NCBI GenBank assembly: GCA_017525855.1 | Contig: JAFXSE010000118.1 | Coordinates: 124,001 to 188,000 of the forward strand | Length of the DNA: 64,000 nucleotides | From: Bacilli bacterium | GTDB taxonomy: Bacteria; Bacillota; Bacilli; RF39; UBA660 | Reading direction: 5' to 3' | In this document: positions 7,899 to 17,026 of the stretch, piece after piece | Layout: each line of letters starts with the position of its first letter | How positions within the stretch are numbered: position 1 is the first letter of the stretch | Position numbers and translations under genes: made by a program | The notes under the pieces: generated by a model | What the model was told of the DNA's origin: nothing | The model's input: the letters and a program-made list of their open reading frames with translations, nothing else | Databases searched by the model: none

Positions 7899-9299
7899 TT
7901 ATTCCAAAGATATATCAGTCTTTAGAACTTCAATGACAGGCCGAACGCCATTGGCAAAGTCCACGTGGTAATTCTCGAGATCTCTGCTGTCGCCATACAC
8001 CTCCCACACGGTGAAATCATTGGACACATAAGACGTTTCTAACCAATAATAGCATGCTCCCCCTGAACATCCTCCTGATGTCTTTGAATAAGCACTATCT
8101 TCCATTAGGTATTCGCAACTATCTAATTCTCCGTTTGTAAAACTTCCTACTGTTCCACCACAACTTTTATTTATTTCTTGTACTGTTAAGAGTCTAGCTA
8201 CTCTATCTGTATAGTTGAATGGATTCTCTATTGTATTTGAACCATAATCTGTAGTTGCAGCACCTTGTTCATTTACTATTGTTCTTGATGTACTCTTTAA
8301 ATTTATGTTTTCATTTGCCCATGTACTCCTTGTTGGAAGACTTGGTAAAAGTGTTACTGGTCCGTGCCAGTTTTCTATTGCGCTATTTTCATAGTAATAT
8401 GCTGTTCCTGATGTTCCTATATTTTTATGGTATATAAGTACTGCATAATTGCTATCAAACTGGTCTGTTCCATCAACTGTTCCTGTATATAAGTCTGATA
8501 CATAATAGAATCTCTCATAGTCACCATTTCCTGATACATCACAATCTAAGGCATATCCTCCGCTTTGACCATTTGTTAATTGTCCGTTTGTTAGTTTACT
8601 TGAATCTGTATGTCCATATGTTATAATCGCTCCTTGTGCATAGCCTTTTGCTCGGCAACCATAACCACTATTACTGTTACATGTTTCTGTATTTAGAGTT
8701 TCTGCTTTTTTACATACTGGATAATTATGTGCCACTTCTGTAATATTATTATCCGCTTGGACATAATTGATAGTAAAGTTCAAATTAAGTGTTACTTCTT
8801 CTACATCATTTTCTAAATTATCTCCATCTTTATATTTAATTTCAAATTTAATAGGTTCAGTTGTATTATGTTTTAAAACATCATTTACTGATATTTCTTC
8901 TCCAGCAGCTGGTTTATCATAATTTAGACTATATTCAACTACATCCTGATATGCAGCAGGTATTGTTATAGGTGTAATACTTCCAATTTTAGCATCTATT
9001 GTGCCACTGTTAACAGCATCCACTTTATACCAAAAGCTTTCACCTGGACTAAGTGTTACATTAAGGCTTACTTTTGTATCTCCAACTAAAGATACTTTAG
9101 TATTATCAGAACTTACTAAATTAGCGAAATGAACATTCCAACTATTCTTAGATATTTTAGTAGTACCAGTAATACTTAATACAGACTGTAAATAGGCATA
9201 ACCAAGTCCTATAGAAACAAGCAAAAAGAAAACTAAAACTAAATATAGTTTTCTCTTAGTACCTCTACTTTTATATCTACGTCTATTATATTTTTTCAT
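7899..9299 (-). CDS. Membrane-anchored surface protein, probable DGR target with C-terminal variable region
   Basis: A 466-residue exported protein. A basic N-terminus is followed by a membrane segment (residues ~17-38, ending 'SIGLGYAYLQS'), then a beta-sandwich-like region (residues ~40-180), then a Cys-containing domain (~190-466). The domain from 'VCKKAETL' onward is paralogous to the DGR target at 47238-48197, sharing 'ITYGHTDS', 'GYALDCD', 'ERFYYVSDL', 'DSNYAVLIY' and 'ENWHGP'. The last 50 residues, 'VWEVYGDSRDLENYHVDF' then 'GVRPVIEVLK', look like the variable edge of a C-type-lectin-fold DGR target. Base composition of this end is visibly GC-richer than the rest of the gene. Function is probably ligand binding at the cell surface. 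Confidence 0.85.
   Translation of the reverse strand: MKKYNRRRYKSRGTKRKLYLVLVFFLLVSIGLGYAYLQSVLSITGTTKISKNSWNVHFANLVSSDNTKVSLVGDTKVSLNVTLSPGESFWYKVDAVNSGTIDAKIGSITPITIPAAYQDVVEYSLNYDKPAAGEEISVNDVLKHNTTEPIKFEIKYKDGDNLENDVEEVTLNLNFTINYVQADNNITEVAHNYPVCKKAETLNTETCNSNSGYGCRAKGYAQGAIITYGHTDSSKLTNGQLTNGQSGGYALDCDVSGNGDYERFYYVSDLYTGTVDGTDQFDSNYAVLIYHKNIGTSGTAYYYENSAIENWHGPVTLLPSLPTRSTWANENINLKSTSRTIVNEQGAATTDYGSNTIENPFNYTDRVARLLTVQEINKSCGGTVGSFTNGELDSCEYLMEDSAYSKTSGGCSGGACYYWLETSYVSNDFTVWEVYGDSRDLENYHVDFANGVRPVIEVLKTDISLE
7936..8035 (-). repeat. DGR-type variable region VR1 (no cognate template in window)
   Basis: This GC-rich block at the 3' end of the surface-protein gene aligns at codon level with the variable repeat at 47275-47380. 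Shared landmarks are the TGGTTAGA.ACG lead-in, GTG..., TAT/TGG, GTN, GGC, ...AGC and the end CGN-CCT followed by ATTGAAGTTCTAAAG. It differs from the template at 46861-46966 at many silent and non-adenine positions and is one codon shorter, so that template is not its source. Boundaries are approximate. Confidence 0.7.
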
Positions 9300-9396
9300 A
9301 GTATCACCTATTTTATTATCTATTAAAATAATAACCCATTATTTAAATATAGTCAATTTATTTTATAACTTTTTATAATAACTATACAGTCAAAAT

Positions 9397-10368
9397 TTAT
9401 AAATCATATTTATAAAAACCTTCATTTACAGACTTTCCAATTTTACCTTCTTCTATATATTTATTAAGTATATCTAACATAGCATCATAATTATATGGTA
9501 ACATCATCTTTTTTAACAAAGGATCAAAAATATTAGGTACTTTTTGATATTGTAAAACTATATTTCTAGCAGTTTCTAAACCAACAGTATCTATAATTTG
9601 GAAAGGCCCTTTTGGTGCTCCTGTCCCTAAAGTCCATGCTTTATCTATAGTTTCCGGATCTGATACTCCATTAGCTACTAAATCCATTGCAGAAAGTAAA
9701 AATGGAACTAACATAGAATTTAATATATATCCTGATTTTTCTTCTTTAGCTACTAAAGGAATCATATTAATTTTTTTACTAAATTCTACCACTTCATCAA
9801 AATATTTTTGATCAGTTCCACTATGACCCATTATTTCTGTAATATTATTTTTCCAAATTGAATTAGCAAAATGCATAGCTAAAAACTTTTCTTTTCTTCC
9901 TGTATAAGTTGCTAATTTAGATGGTAACAATGTTGAAGAATTAGTAACTACTACTGTTTTTTCTTCAAGTAAAGGTGCTATCTGTTTATATAAAGCTATT
10001 TTAACATCAATATTTTCTGTAATTGATTCAATAACTAAATCTGTATTCTTTAAAGCTATCTCTTGCTCAGTTTCAATAACAATACTTTGATATGCTTTAT
10101 TAACTTTATCAATCAATTCATCTTTATTAAAGTTTTCACTCTCACTTATTCCTCTAGCCCAATTAACTGATTTTATTCCCTCTTTTGCCATTTGATTAAT
10201 TGTATCAATGTAAGTATTATGTAATTTTTCAAGTTTTTCTAAAACACTTTCTTTTGAGTCTTCTTTACGTATTAAAATAGTAACATCTACTCCACAATAA
10301 GCACTTTGAAAAGCAATTTGACTTCCAAGTATTCCTCCGCCTACTACTACAATCTTTTTATAATTCAT
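9397..10368 (-). CDS. 3-hydroxyacyl-CoA dehydrogenase
   Basis: NAD-dependent enzyme oxidising 3-hydroxyacyl-CoA (probably 3-hydroxybutyryl-CoA) or reducing acetoacetyl-CoA. The 323 residues hold an N-terminal Rossmann domain with 'VVGGGILGSQIAF' (residues 8-20) and a C-terminal helical domain. Family marks include 'TNSSTLLPSKLA', the catalytic His in 'AMHFANS' (near residue 170) and 'GAPKGPFQIIDTVGLET'. GGAGG precedes the ATG. It is monocistronic, with an upstream hairpin (10414-10439) and a TATAAT box in 'TGTGTTATAATATAA' upstream. No thiolase or crotonase is nearby, so its pathway is unclear. Confidence 0.9.
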   Translation of the reverse strand: MNYKKIVVVGGGILGSQIAFQSAYCGVDVTILIRKEDSKESVLEKLEKLHNTYIDTINQMAKEGIKSVNWARGISESENFNKDELIDKVNKAYQSIVIETEQEIALKNTDLVIESITENIDVKIALYKQIAPLLEEKTVVVTNSSTLLPSKLATYTGRKEKFLAMHFANSIWKNNITEIMGHSGTDQKYFDEVVEFSKKINMIPLVAKEEKSGYILNSMLVPFLLSAMDLVANGVSDPETIDKAWTLGTGAPKGPFQIIDTVGLETARNIVLQYQKVPNIFDPLLKKMMLPYNYDAMLDILNKYIEEGKIGKSVNEGFYKYDL

Positions 10369-10404
10369 TTAAAATATCCTCCTTATAATTATATCCAATT
10401 ATAT

Positions 10405-10439
10405 TATAACACAAATGAGACTAATTTCTTAGTCTCATT
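10405..10439 (-). terminator. Terminator of the CDF transporter gene
   Basis: An 11-bp perfect stem AATGAGACTAA / TTAGTCTCATT (10439-10429 and 10424-10414 on minus) with a GAAA loop lies just after the transporter stop. The following T-run is short (TTTGTGTT), so termination may be weak. Confidence 0.65.
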
Positions 10440-10449
10440 ATTATAAAAT

Positions 10450-11349
10450 TTAATGATGGTGATGATGATGATGTTTAATATCTACATTATCTATCAAACA
10501 TTCTCTATTGCTACACTTTTCTTTTTCTGTTTCTATTTCAATAGTAGAATGACATATATTATGTTCAATTAATTCATCTCTTACTTTATGTTTAACATAA
10601 TCATTATATTTATCTACAACAATATGCATAGTAGCAAAATTATTATAACCATCTATACTTCTTATATGTATATGATGAACATCAATTACTCCATCCACTT
10701 TTAAAATATGTTTTTTTAATTCTTCTATATCAATATCATTAGGAGTTATTTCTAAAAATATATCCATAATAGTTTTAAAATTCTTTAATGCATTATATAA
10801 GATAAATATTGCAACTCCAATAGATAATATTGGATCAATTAATGATATATTAGTAAACTTAATCAAAATAGAACCTATTAATACAACAATCCATCCTAAA
10901 ACATCTTCTAACATATGTAAATTAACAGATTTCTGATTTAATGAATCTCCATCTCTAGTAACATATGTTGCTATAAAGTTAACAATAACACCAAATATAG
11001 CAAATATAATCATCCCTTTATAATTTATCTCTATTGGATTAATTATTCTCTTTACAGCTTCATATATAACAAAGATAGAACCTATTATTAATATTATTGT
11101 TGTTATAATACTTCCTACAACAGAATATCTTATATAACCATAAGTATGATTCTTATCTATTTTCTTTTTACTTTTTCTTTCTAAAAAGTATGAAATTCCA
11201 ATACTTAAAGCATCACCTAAATCATGAATTGAATCAGATGTAATAGCAATACTTCCTGTTAATATTCCCCCAACAAACTCTATTATTGAAAACATTATAT
11301 TCAACAAAAACGCTATTAAAATATTTTGATCAGTCTTCATATTATTCAT
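10450..11349 (-). CDS. CDF family cation (zinc-type) efflux transporter
   Basis: A 299-residue cation diffusion facilitator that exports divalent metal, probably Zn, in exchange for protons. Six membrane segments span residues ~10-200. TM2 carries 'ITSDSIHDLGDALSIGISY' and TM5 'NLHMLEDVLGWIVV', giving the metal site Asp/His residues. A cytoplasmic C-terminal domain (residues ~205-275) ends in Cys 'CSNRECLID' and a run of seven His, a plausible metal sensor or buffer. The ATG at 11349 overlaps the end of the upstream ABC permease gene, so it is the last gene of the TetR-regulated operon. Confidence 0.92.
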   Translation of the reverse strand: MNNMKTDQNILIAFLLNIMFSIIEFVGGILTGSIAITSDSIHDLGDALSIGISYFLERKSKKKIDKNHTYGYIRYSVVGSIITTIILIIGSIFVIYEAVKRIINPIEINYKGMIIFAIFGVIVNFIATYVTRDGDSLNQKSVNLHMLEDVLGWIVVLIGSILIKFTNISLIDPILSIGVAIFILYNALKNFKTIMDIFLEITPNDIDIEELKKHILKVDGVIDVHHIHIRSIDGYNNFATMHIVVDKYNDYVKHKVRDELIEHNICHSTIEIETEKEKCSNRECLIDNVDIKHHHHHHH

Positions 11350-13633
11350 TACCTTTTAAACTTGTAACCATATCTATATTTTTAATCTTTCTTGCTAAAA
11401 ATCTTGACACAAGATATGAAACTACAAAAGTTCCTACAGCTGATATAATATAACTTTTAATATCAATAGCTGCTCCAAAATCATAATGTTCTTCAATTGC
11501 TGTTTTAAACAACCAATCTGTTAAATAAAAACCAAGTGGTAATCCAATAATAATAGATACTATTGCTATCCAATTATTTTGTTTAATAAATATATTTTTA
11601 ATACTTTGATCATTAAAACCTAATACTTTTAATGTAGCAAATTGATATTGTTTTTCTGTATATGAAAGTATTCCTAAATTATAGATAATAATTCCTCCTA
11701 ATAATACTGCTATCCCTATAATTAAAACTAACATAGTCTTCATCATTGAAAGCATTCCTTCCATGCCTTCTTTTAAATTAGAAATATCTTGAATTGTTTC
11801 AATATTTTTAATTTCTTTAGTTTTACTTAAATTAATATTAGTATACAAAGAATCTGGCTTATACTCTATACCTAAACTTTCTAAATATTTTCTTGTCATT
11901 GTTACATTTTGATTTTGTGGGTCTTTATTAAATCCTATTATTTTTGATGTATAGTATGTATTATCACCATATATATGCCATGTTATCTTATCACCTATTT
12001 TATATCCCTTTGTTTCTGCAAGTTTATATGTTACATATACACCATTATCATTAGGTTTTTTAATAATATTATTCTTTTTATCTACAAATCTTATATAATT
12101 AGACGCATCATGAACAAATATATTATTTGCTTCTCTATTATCATCTTTATCTTTAATTTCAATACCTAAACTCTGTGATGTATAATTACCATATTTACTA
12201 TATAAAGTATCTAATTCTTCTGAAGATATATTTTCTTTAATATTTAATTTATAATCAAAATTATATAATGTTTCAAATTGTAGTTTAACAAAGAAATTCA
12301 TTGAATCTAACATACCTAATGCACATACAATAAGCATACAACAGCCAACTACTCCTGCTAGTCCCATAAATGTTCTAATTTTATTTCTTAGTATATCTCT
12401 TATATTCCATTTTGAAGAGAATTTAAGTTTTTTAAATGCACTCTTCTTTGTAATATTTATTGCACTACTTTTAACACTTGGAATCTTATTTCTAAGAGTT
12501 TCTGCAGGATTTTCTTTTAAGATACTTCTTCCTATTATATATGTAATAATTGCCACTATTAAAATAACAATTATTGCAACTAAATAACTTGTAACATTCA
12601 TAGATGGTTTACCATTAGGTATTTCAAAGAAAGCCATCTCTAAATCTATAAAAACATTACCTATAAATAAATAACCTAATAATAGTCCTACAATAGATGC
12701 AAAAATACCAACCCAAACTCCATATCCTATATAATGAAATAGTATTTTTCTATTACTAAATCCTAATGCTTTTAATGTACCAATTTGAGTTCTTTGATTT
12801 TTAACTACTCTTGTCATTGTAGTTATAACAGATAACATTGCTATAAATAAGAATATACCTGAAAATACTCCTACATATGTCTTACCCTCATCTATTTCAC
12901 CTTGATATGTAACATAAGATGCAGTATCTTCTATTTTTACTATAGCTTTCGCATTCTCAATATTATCTTCAATACTTGTTTTTACTTTACTAACATTCTT
13001 TTTATTATTAACATCTACCATAATACTATTAAAAGCTATATTATTGCTATCTATTTCATTAATAGACATATATGCAAATCCAAACTCTTTTCTATCTGGA
13101 TATAGTTCTGATTCATCTCTTACATCATATAAGTGATCTGGAACATTTATAAGTCCCAATACTTTTTCGTGAAGTTCAATACCCTCATACTTCACAAGAA
13201 TACTATCTCCTACTTTAATATTATTTTCCATTGCATAAAATCTATCTAACCAAACACCTGATTTATTCTTATCAAACTTTTCTCCTTCAAATATATAAAA
13301 CTTTGAAATTTTATTTGATTCAATACAATTTAACAATAAAGTTTTATCATTATCAGTAATAGCTGTAATAGATAATTTTAATTCTGCATCTGAAACATTA
13401 TCTATTTTCTTAATTTTATCTAAATCATCATGATTTAAAAGTCCCATTACATTTAAATCTTGTAAATTGTTTTCAGTATAAAACTTATCTGCTGTTTTAC
13501 TCATACCATCCATATATGCTTCAATTCCAGAATAAGCCATTACACCAATCATTATCATTAAAAAAATTGTTATAAATTGAGATAAATTTTTCTTAATATC
13601 TCTAAACATTTTTCTTCTTAACATAATTACCAT
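11342..13633 (-). CDS. ABC transporter permease, FtsX/MacB-type with two FtsX domains
   Basis: A 763-residue permease. It has an N-terminal membrane segment after '[18 protein letters not shown]', a large extracytoplasmic domain (~45-250), three membrane segments (~255-370), a second N-type segment ('[15 protein letters not shown]'), a second extracytoplasmic domain and three final segments. The coupling motif '[20 protein letters not shown]' is repeated as '[20 protein letters not shown]', the two FtsX units. Such permeases work with a MacB/LolD-type ATPase in export or envelope stress. The partner ATPase just upstream is frameshifted, so the complex may be inactive unless another ATPase serves it. 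The first codons overlap the ATPase stop. Confidence 0.9.
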   Translation of the reverse strand: MVIMLRRKMFRDIKKNLSQFITIFLMIMIGVMAYSGIEAYMDGMSKTADKFYTENNLQDLNVMGLLNHDDLDKIKKIDNVSDAELKLSITAITDNDKTLLLNCIESNKISKFYIFEGEKFDKNKSGVWLDRFYAMENNIKVGDSILVKYEGIELHEKVLGLINVPDHLYDVRDESELYPDRKEFGFAYMSINEIDSNNIAFNSIMVDVNNKKNVSKVKTSIEDNIENAKAIVKIEDTASYVTYQGEIDEGKTYVGVFSGIFLFIAMLSVITTMTRVVKNQRTQIGTLKALGFSNRKILFHYIGYGVWVGIFASIVGLLLGYLFIGNVFIDLEMAFFEIPNGKPSMNVTSYLVAIIVILIVAIITYIIGRSILKENPAETLRNKIPSVKSSAINITKKSAFKKLKFSSKWNIRDILRNKIRTFMGLAGVVGCCMLIVCALGMLDSMNFFVKLQFETLYNFDYKLNIKENISSEELDTLYSKYGNYTSQSLGIEIKDKDDNREANNIFVHDASNYIRFVDKKNNIIKKPNDNGVYVTYKLAETKGYKIGDKITWHIYGDNTYYTSKIIGFNKDPQNQNVTMTRKYLESLGIEYKPDSLYTNINLSKTKEIKNIETIQDISNLKEGMEGMLSMMKTMLVLIIGIAVLLGGIIIYNLGILSYTEKQYQFATLKVLGFNDQSIKNIFIKQNNWIAIVSIIIGLPLGFYLTDWLFKTAIEEHYDFGAAIDIKSYIISAVGTFVVSYLVSRFLARKIKNIDMVTSLKGNE

Positions 13634-14327
13634 TTAACCTCATCTATATTTTTTGGATGGTTATTTAATTGATTAGATTCAACTTTACCATTTTTTACTT
13701 TTATAACTCTATCTGCTATTTCAGCTATTAATGAATTATGTGTAACTATGATAACTGTTGTATCTTGATCACTTTGTTCTCTTAAAAGTTTTAATACTTC
13801 TACTCCAGTTTTTGAATCAAGTGCCCCTGTTGGTTCATCGCAAAGAAGTATTTTAGGATTTTTCATTACTGCTCTGGCAATAGAAACTCTTTGTTGTTCT
13901 CCTCCTGATAATTCTTGTGGGAATTTATCAGCATGTCTTAAAAGTCCCACACTTTTTAATACTTCTTTAGAATCTTTATCTGTATTAGTTACATCTTTTA
14001 TTAAATTAACATTTTCATCTACTGTTAATGTAGGCATTATATTATAAAATTGAAAATAAATCCTACATCATTTGCTCTATATCTAGTTAGTTGCTTATCA
14101 TTATATTTAGCAATATTATTTTCACCAATATAAATATCTCCAGATGTTACTTTATCCATTCCTCCAAGCAAATTTAAAAGTGTTGACTTTCCCGCTCCAG
14201 ATGGTCCAAGTATTACAACAAAATCTCCTTGATTAATACTTAAATCAACCCCATCTAAAGCATTAAATTTTTGTTCACCGACTACATAAGTCTTCTTTAC
14301 ATTTTTTAATTCTATAAAACTTTTCAT
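13627..14327 (-). pseudogene. ABC transporter ATP-binding protein, frameshifted at the Q-loop
   Basis: Two adjoining frames together make one MacB/LolD-type ATPase. The first (14327-14037) has Walker A 'GPSGAGKSTLLNLLGG' and ends '[13 protein letters not shown]'. The second (14037-13627) begins '[12 protein letters not shown]' and has the signature '[14 protein letters not shown]', Walker B 'ILLCDEP' and the switch His in 'IIVTHN'. Restoring one C near 14052 gives '[15 protein letters not shown]', the expected Q-loop, so a single base deletion hits exactly the Q-loop Gln. Either the gene is newly inactivated or the assembly carries an indel. The permease and regulator around it are intact, which favours a recent event or error. 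Confidence 0.85.
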
Positions 14328-14345
14328 TATATTTCCTTCTTTCTA

Positions 14346-14365
14346 ATATGAAACATATTTCATAT
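14346..14365. promoter_or_regulatory. TetR-family operator O1
   Basis: A perfect dyad ATATGAAA-N4-TTTCATAT lies immediately downstream of the -10 box of the minus-strand ABC operon promoter. The same half-sites with the same spacing recur at 14401. A repressor bound here would block transcription start. The binding protein is inferred to be the divergent TetR regulator. Confidence 0.8.
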
Positions 14366-14367
14366 TT

Positions 14368-14396
14368 ATTATATTGCCATCTTATTTATTAGTCAA
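14368..14396 (-). promoter_or_regulatory. Sigma-A promoter of the ABC/CDF operon
   Basis: On the minus strand TTGACT (14396-14391) and TATAAT (14373-14368) are separated by 17 bases, a near-consensus vegetative promoter. It is bracketed by the two operators, and the ATPase start lies about 40 bases downstream. Confidence 0.8.
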
Positions 14397-14400
14397 TAGA

Positions 14401-14420
14401 ATATGAAAAATATTTCATAT
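14401..14420. promoter_or_regulatory. TetR-family operator O2
   Basis: Second copy of the dyad ATATGAAA-N4-TTTCATAT, 35 bases from the end of the first. It lies just upstream of the -35 box of the ABC promoter and overlaps the -35 region of the plus-strand regulator gene (TATAAT at 14436-14441). One repressor could therefore control both directions. Confidence 0.8.
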
Positions 14421-14461
14421 TTTTTTAAAATATGTTATAATACTTCTAGGAAGTGATCTAA

Positions 14462-15073
14462 ATGGATGAAAATGTAAGAGAGCCAAAACAAAAAAGAGCT
14501 ATTGAAAAGAAAGAAAAAATAATCGATGCTGGATTTGAGCTTATTTGCAAAAACGGTTATTATAATACTAATACTGCTGAAATAGCAAAAAAAGCTGGTG
14601 TTTCCACTGGAATTATATATCAATATTTCAAAGATAAACACGATATATTTATGGAAGGTCTTGAAAAATATGGAGATGAAATATTCTTCCCTATGTTAAA
14701 TATTGATATCAAGAACTTCTCCATAAATAATTTTGAAAAGTCTTTAAATGATATGATAAAAGCATATATAAAAGATCACAAAGTATCGCAAACAGCCCAT
14801 GAAGAAATAACGGCAATGGTTCATTCAAATAAAGATGTTGCCCAGTTTTTTTACAAAAGAGAATTACTTATGACAGAAACAATTAAAGACATTTTAATTA
14901 AAAATAATTTTAAAGATAATAATCTAAATGAAAAAGTTCACGTCATGATTGGTTTAATTGATAATTTATGTCACGAAGTAACCTATCATAAGCACAGTAA
15001 TATGAACTATGATATTATGACTACTATTGTTATTAATAGTATCAAAGATCTATTTAAAAATGATATAAAATAA
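14462..15073 (+). CDS. TetR/AcrR family transcriptional regulator
   Basis: A 203-residue repressor divergent from the ABC/CDF operon. The N-terminal helix-turn-helix (residues ~15-60) has the typical 'TAEIAKKAGVSTGIIYQYFK' stretch. The remaining helical ligand-binding domain (70-200) is not specific enough to predict the inducer. The intergenic region carries two identical operators that overlap both promoters, so it most likely represses itself and the exporter operon until an inducer, perhaps a drug, peptide or metal, is bound. It ends in a strong two-way terminator. Confidence 0.92.
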   Translation: MDENVREPKQKRAIEKKEKIIDAGFELICKNGYYNTNTAEIAKKAGVSTGIIYQYFKDKHDIFMEGLEKYGDEIFFPMLNIDIKNFSINNFEKSLNDMIKAYIKDHKVSQTAHEEITAMVHSNKDVAQFFYKRELLMTETIKDILIKNNFKDNNLNEKVHVMIGLIDNLCHEVTYHKHSNMNYDIMTTIVINSIKDLFKNDIK

Positions 15074-15106
15074 AAATATATTCAAATGAATATATTTTTA
15101 TTTTTT
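15072..15106. terminator. Bidirectional terminator between regulator and flavin reductase
   Basis: A perfect 12-bp stem AAAAATATATTC (15072-15083) / GAATATATTTTT (15088-15099) with an AAAT loop has a T-run on the plus strand (TATTTTTT) and the complementary T-rich run on the minus strand, serving both convergent genes. Confidence 0.8.
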
Positions 15107-15662
15107 ACTTTTTTAATTGTAAACCATCTTTAAAAGCATCTCCAACTCTTTCAGACACTTTATAATATCCATGTGTATAAGGATCAAAAGCAATTGCTTC
15201 TAATAGATTAATATCTACATTATCTCCATTCATTACTTCCTCATCTGCAGACACTCCTACAACCTTACCTACAATTCCCCAATTACTTTCACTATCTAAT
15301 AGTTCACATTCCATACAAACTGGAAATTCATTAATAATTGGTGCATCAACCTTTTCACTTCTAATTGCAGTTAAACCACTATGTTCAAATTTATCCTGAA
15401 TATTATTTCCAGATACAACCCCAAAATAATCAGCTTCTTTAACATGTTTACTATCAGCAATACTAATTGTAAACGCTTTTCTTTCTTTAATATTTTTTAC
15501 TGTTTTATGAGATTCAGTTAGATTTAGAATTACTTCATCTCTTTCAAACATTGTTCCCCAAGCAGCATTCATAACGTTTATTGTCCCATCTTCATTATAA
15601 GTAGCAATCATCAACACCGGCATTGGAAATATTGCTTCACGAATTTTAATATTCTTCTTCAT
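15105..15662 (-). CDS. Flavin reductase domain protein (FMN-binding)
   Basis: A 185-residue protein of the flavin reductase-like, FMN-binding split-barrel family, close to the DIM6/NTAB type. Visible are 'FPMPVLMIATYNEDGTINVM' (residues ~9-28), 'AAWGTMFERDEVILNL' and 'TFSISIADSK'-like 'AFTISIADSKHVKEADYFG'. The substrate is not known; it is probably a flavin-dependent redox enzyme. The start at 15662 is chosen because GGAGG lies 8 bases upstream. A TATAAT -10 box (15687-15682) lies so close that earlier start codons would not be in the transcript. Confidence 0.85.
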   Translation of the reverse strand: MKKNIKIREAIFPMPVLMIATYNEDGTINVMNAAWGTMFERDEVILNLTESHKTVKNIKERKAFTISIADSKHVKEADYFGVVSGNNIQDKFEHSGLTAIRSEKVDAPIINEFPVCMECELLDSESNWGIVGKVVGVSADEEVMNGDNVDINLLEAIAFDPYTHGYYKVSERVGDAFKDGLQLKK

Positions 15663-15689
15663 TTTCTCATCCTCCATAATTATTATAAC

Positions 15690-15718
15690 ACAAAAAAAGA
15701 TTGAGTATTTACTCAATC
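15690..15718 (-). terminator. Terminator of the YdcF-like gene
   Basis: Minus-strand stem GATTGAGT / ACTCAATC (15718-15711 and 15706-15699) followed by TTTTTTT, directly after the stop of the upstream gene. Confidence 0.8.
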
Positions 15719-15725
15719 AAATTAT

Positions 15726-16949
15726 TTAGTTAATAATATTAATAAAGTTAAAGTATTTACCAATTCCAATTAAGACTATTAATGAAAAATTAATCATTAA
15801 TATAAGAATAATATGGCTTTTTCTTTCTTGAACAATATTAGCAATAAACTCCCTAATTAATGCATTAGTATAAAAATACCACTTTGTTTTACTACCTATT
15901 CCTTCACAATTGATACCTTCATTATTTGCTATAACACCACTTCTAAATACATGATAATTAGTAGTTGCAAAAACAATATTCCCTTCATTGTTAATCTCAT
16001 CAATTTTTTTCTTAGAATATTTCATATTTTCTTTTGTACTTGTTGATTCACTTTCAATTATTATCTGTTTTTCATCTACCCCTTGTTCAATTAAATATTT
16101 TTTTATAGCTTCAGCTTCTGATATTACCTCATCATGTCCTTTTCCACCAGATGGTACATAAACAATCTTTTTCTTTGTAGTATCATACTGCTTTTTAGCA
16201 AACTCAATTGCTTTATCAGCCCTACCCTTTAATAAAGGCGTTAATGTTCCATCACCATTTATTTTTGATCCTAATATTATAATAAAATCTTTATCATATT
16301 CAGGAACATGATATGCGGCTCTAAAATTACAATATAACGTAGCAATAATTAATGTATAAAAATATGACAAAGTAGCATTCACACAAACATCTAAAGCATA
16401 TTTAATAAAGGCTTTATTCGTTCCTAAAAATATTTTAGTAATAATATAATATAACGTTTGACTTCCAATTGTTCCTATTAATGCGAATAATCCTAAAAGA
16501 ATGCCTAACATTTTTCTAGGAGAAAAACCCTCCTTTTTGATTAAAATAATATTAGTAATGACACTATATGATGCAAGAATAATAACACAAGGTAAAGTTA
16601 ACATTGTAAAAAAGGAAAATGATTTTAAAGTATTATTGTAAATATCAACAATACTTAATATATTCCAGTTTTGTATTAATAAGTTAATTTGCCTTAATAT
16701 ATTAATATTAATAAATATTAAAAGTCCTAAATTTAAAACTATACTATAAGAGTATTTCTTCTTATCATATTGACCTTTTATATACAAAGTACAACCAATA
16801 GCTACTCTAATTAAAAACAATATTAATATTATTTGAATCGATTTACTTAGCAAAACGTTATTAGACATGTCTGTTTTTTTCAAAATAAAGATAGTTAATA
16901 CAACAAATAACAAAGTAATAAATAAATATAGTATTCTTCTTTTTTTCAT
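15726..16949 (-). CDS. YdcF/SanA-like membrane protein (DUF218)
   Basis: A 407-residue membrane protein with about five or six N-terminal segments (residues 5-205), then a DUF218 domain (~220-365), then a last membrane segment. The DUF218 domain is recognised by 'FIIILGSKINGDGTLTPLLK', 'GRADKAIEFA', 'YVPSGGKGHDEVISEAEAI' and 'ATTNYHVFRSG'. Members (YdcF, SanA, ElyC) affect cell envelope or lipid carrier metabolism, but the reaction is not established. It is likely a single-gene transcript, between a clear terminator downstream and a short AT-rich gap upstream. Confidence 0.88.
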   Translation of the reverse strand: MKKRRILYLFITLLFVVLTIFILKKTDMSNNVLLSKSIQIILILFLIRVAIGCTLYIKGQYDKKKYSYSIVLNLGLLIFININILRQINLLIQNWNILSIVDIYNNTLKSFSFFTMLTLPCVIILASYSVITNIILIKKEGFSPRKMLGILLGLFALIGTIGSQTLYYIITKIFLGTNKAFIKYALDVCVNATLSYFYTLIIATLYCNFRAAYHVPEYDKDFIIILGSKINGDGTLTPLLKGRADKAIEFAKKQYDTTKKKIVYVPSGGKGHDEVISEAEAIKKYLIEQGVDEKQIIIESESTSTKENMKYSKKKIDEINNEGNIVFATTNYHVFRSGVIANNEGINCEGIGSKTKWYFYTNALIREFIANIVQERKSHIILILMINFSLIVLIGIGKYFNFINIIN

Positions 16950-17026
16950 AATATCACACTCATAAATTGATTATAACATAAACATAGTTTTATTAATATA
17001 ATAATTATTTTCTCTTTCTTTTCTAT

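Noticed and set aside
10450..10475. Engineered His tag
   Set aside because: Codons are mixed CAT/CAC, the surrounding operon is natural, and His-rich ends are common in CDF transporters.
14037..14060. Programmed frameshift in the ABC ATPase
   Set aside because: No slippery heptamer or pseudoknot is seen, and restoring a single base rebuilds a standard Q-loop, so mutation or assembly error is simpler.
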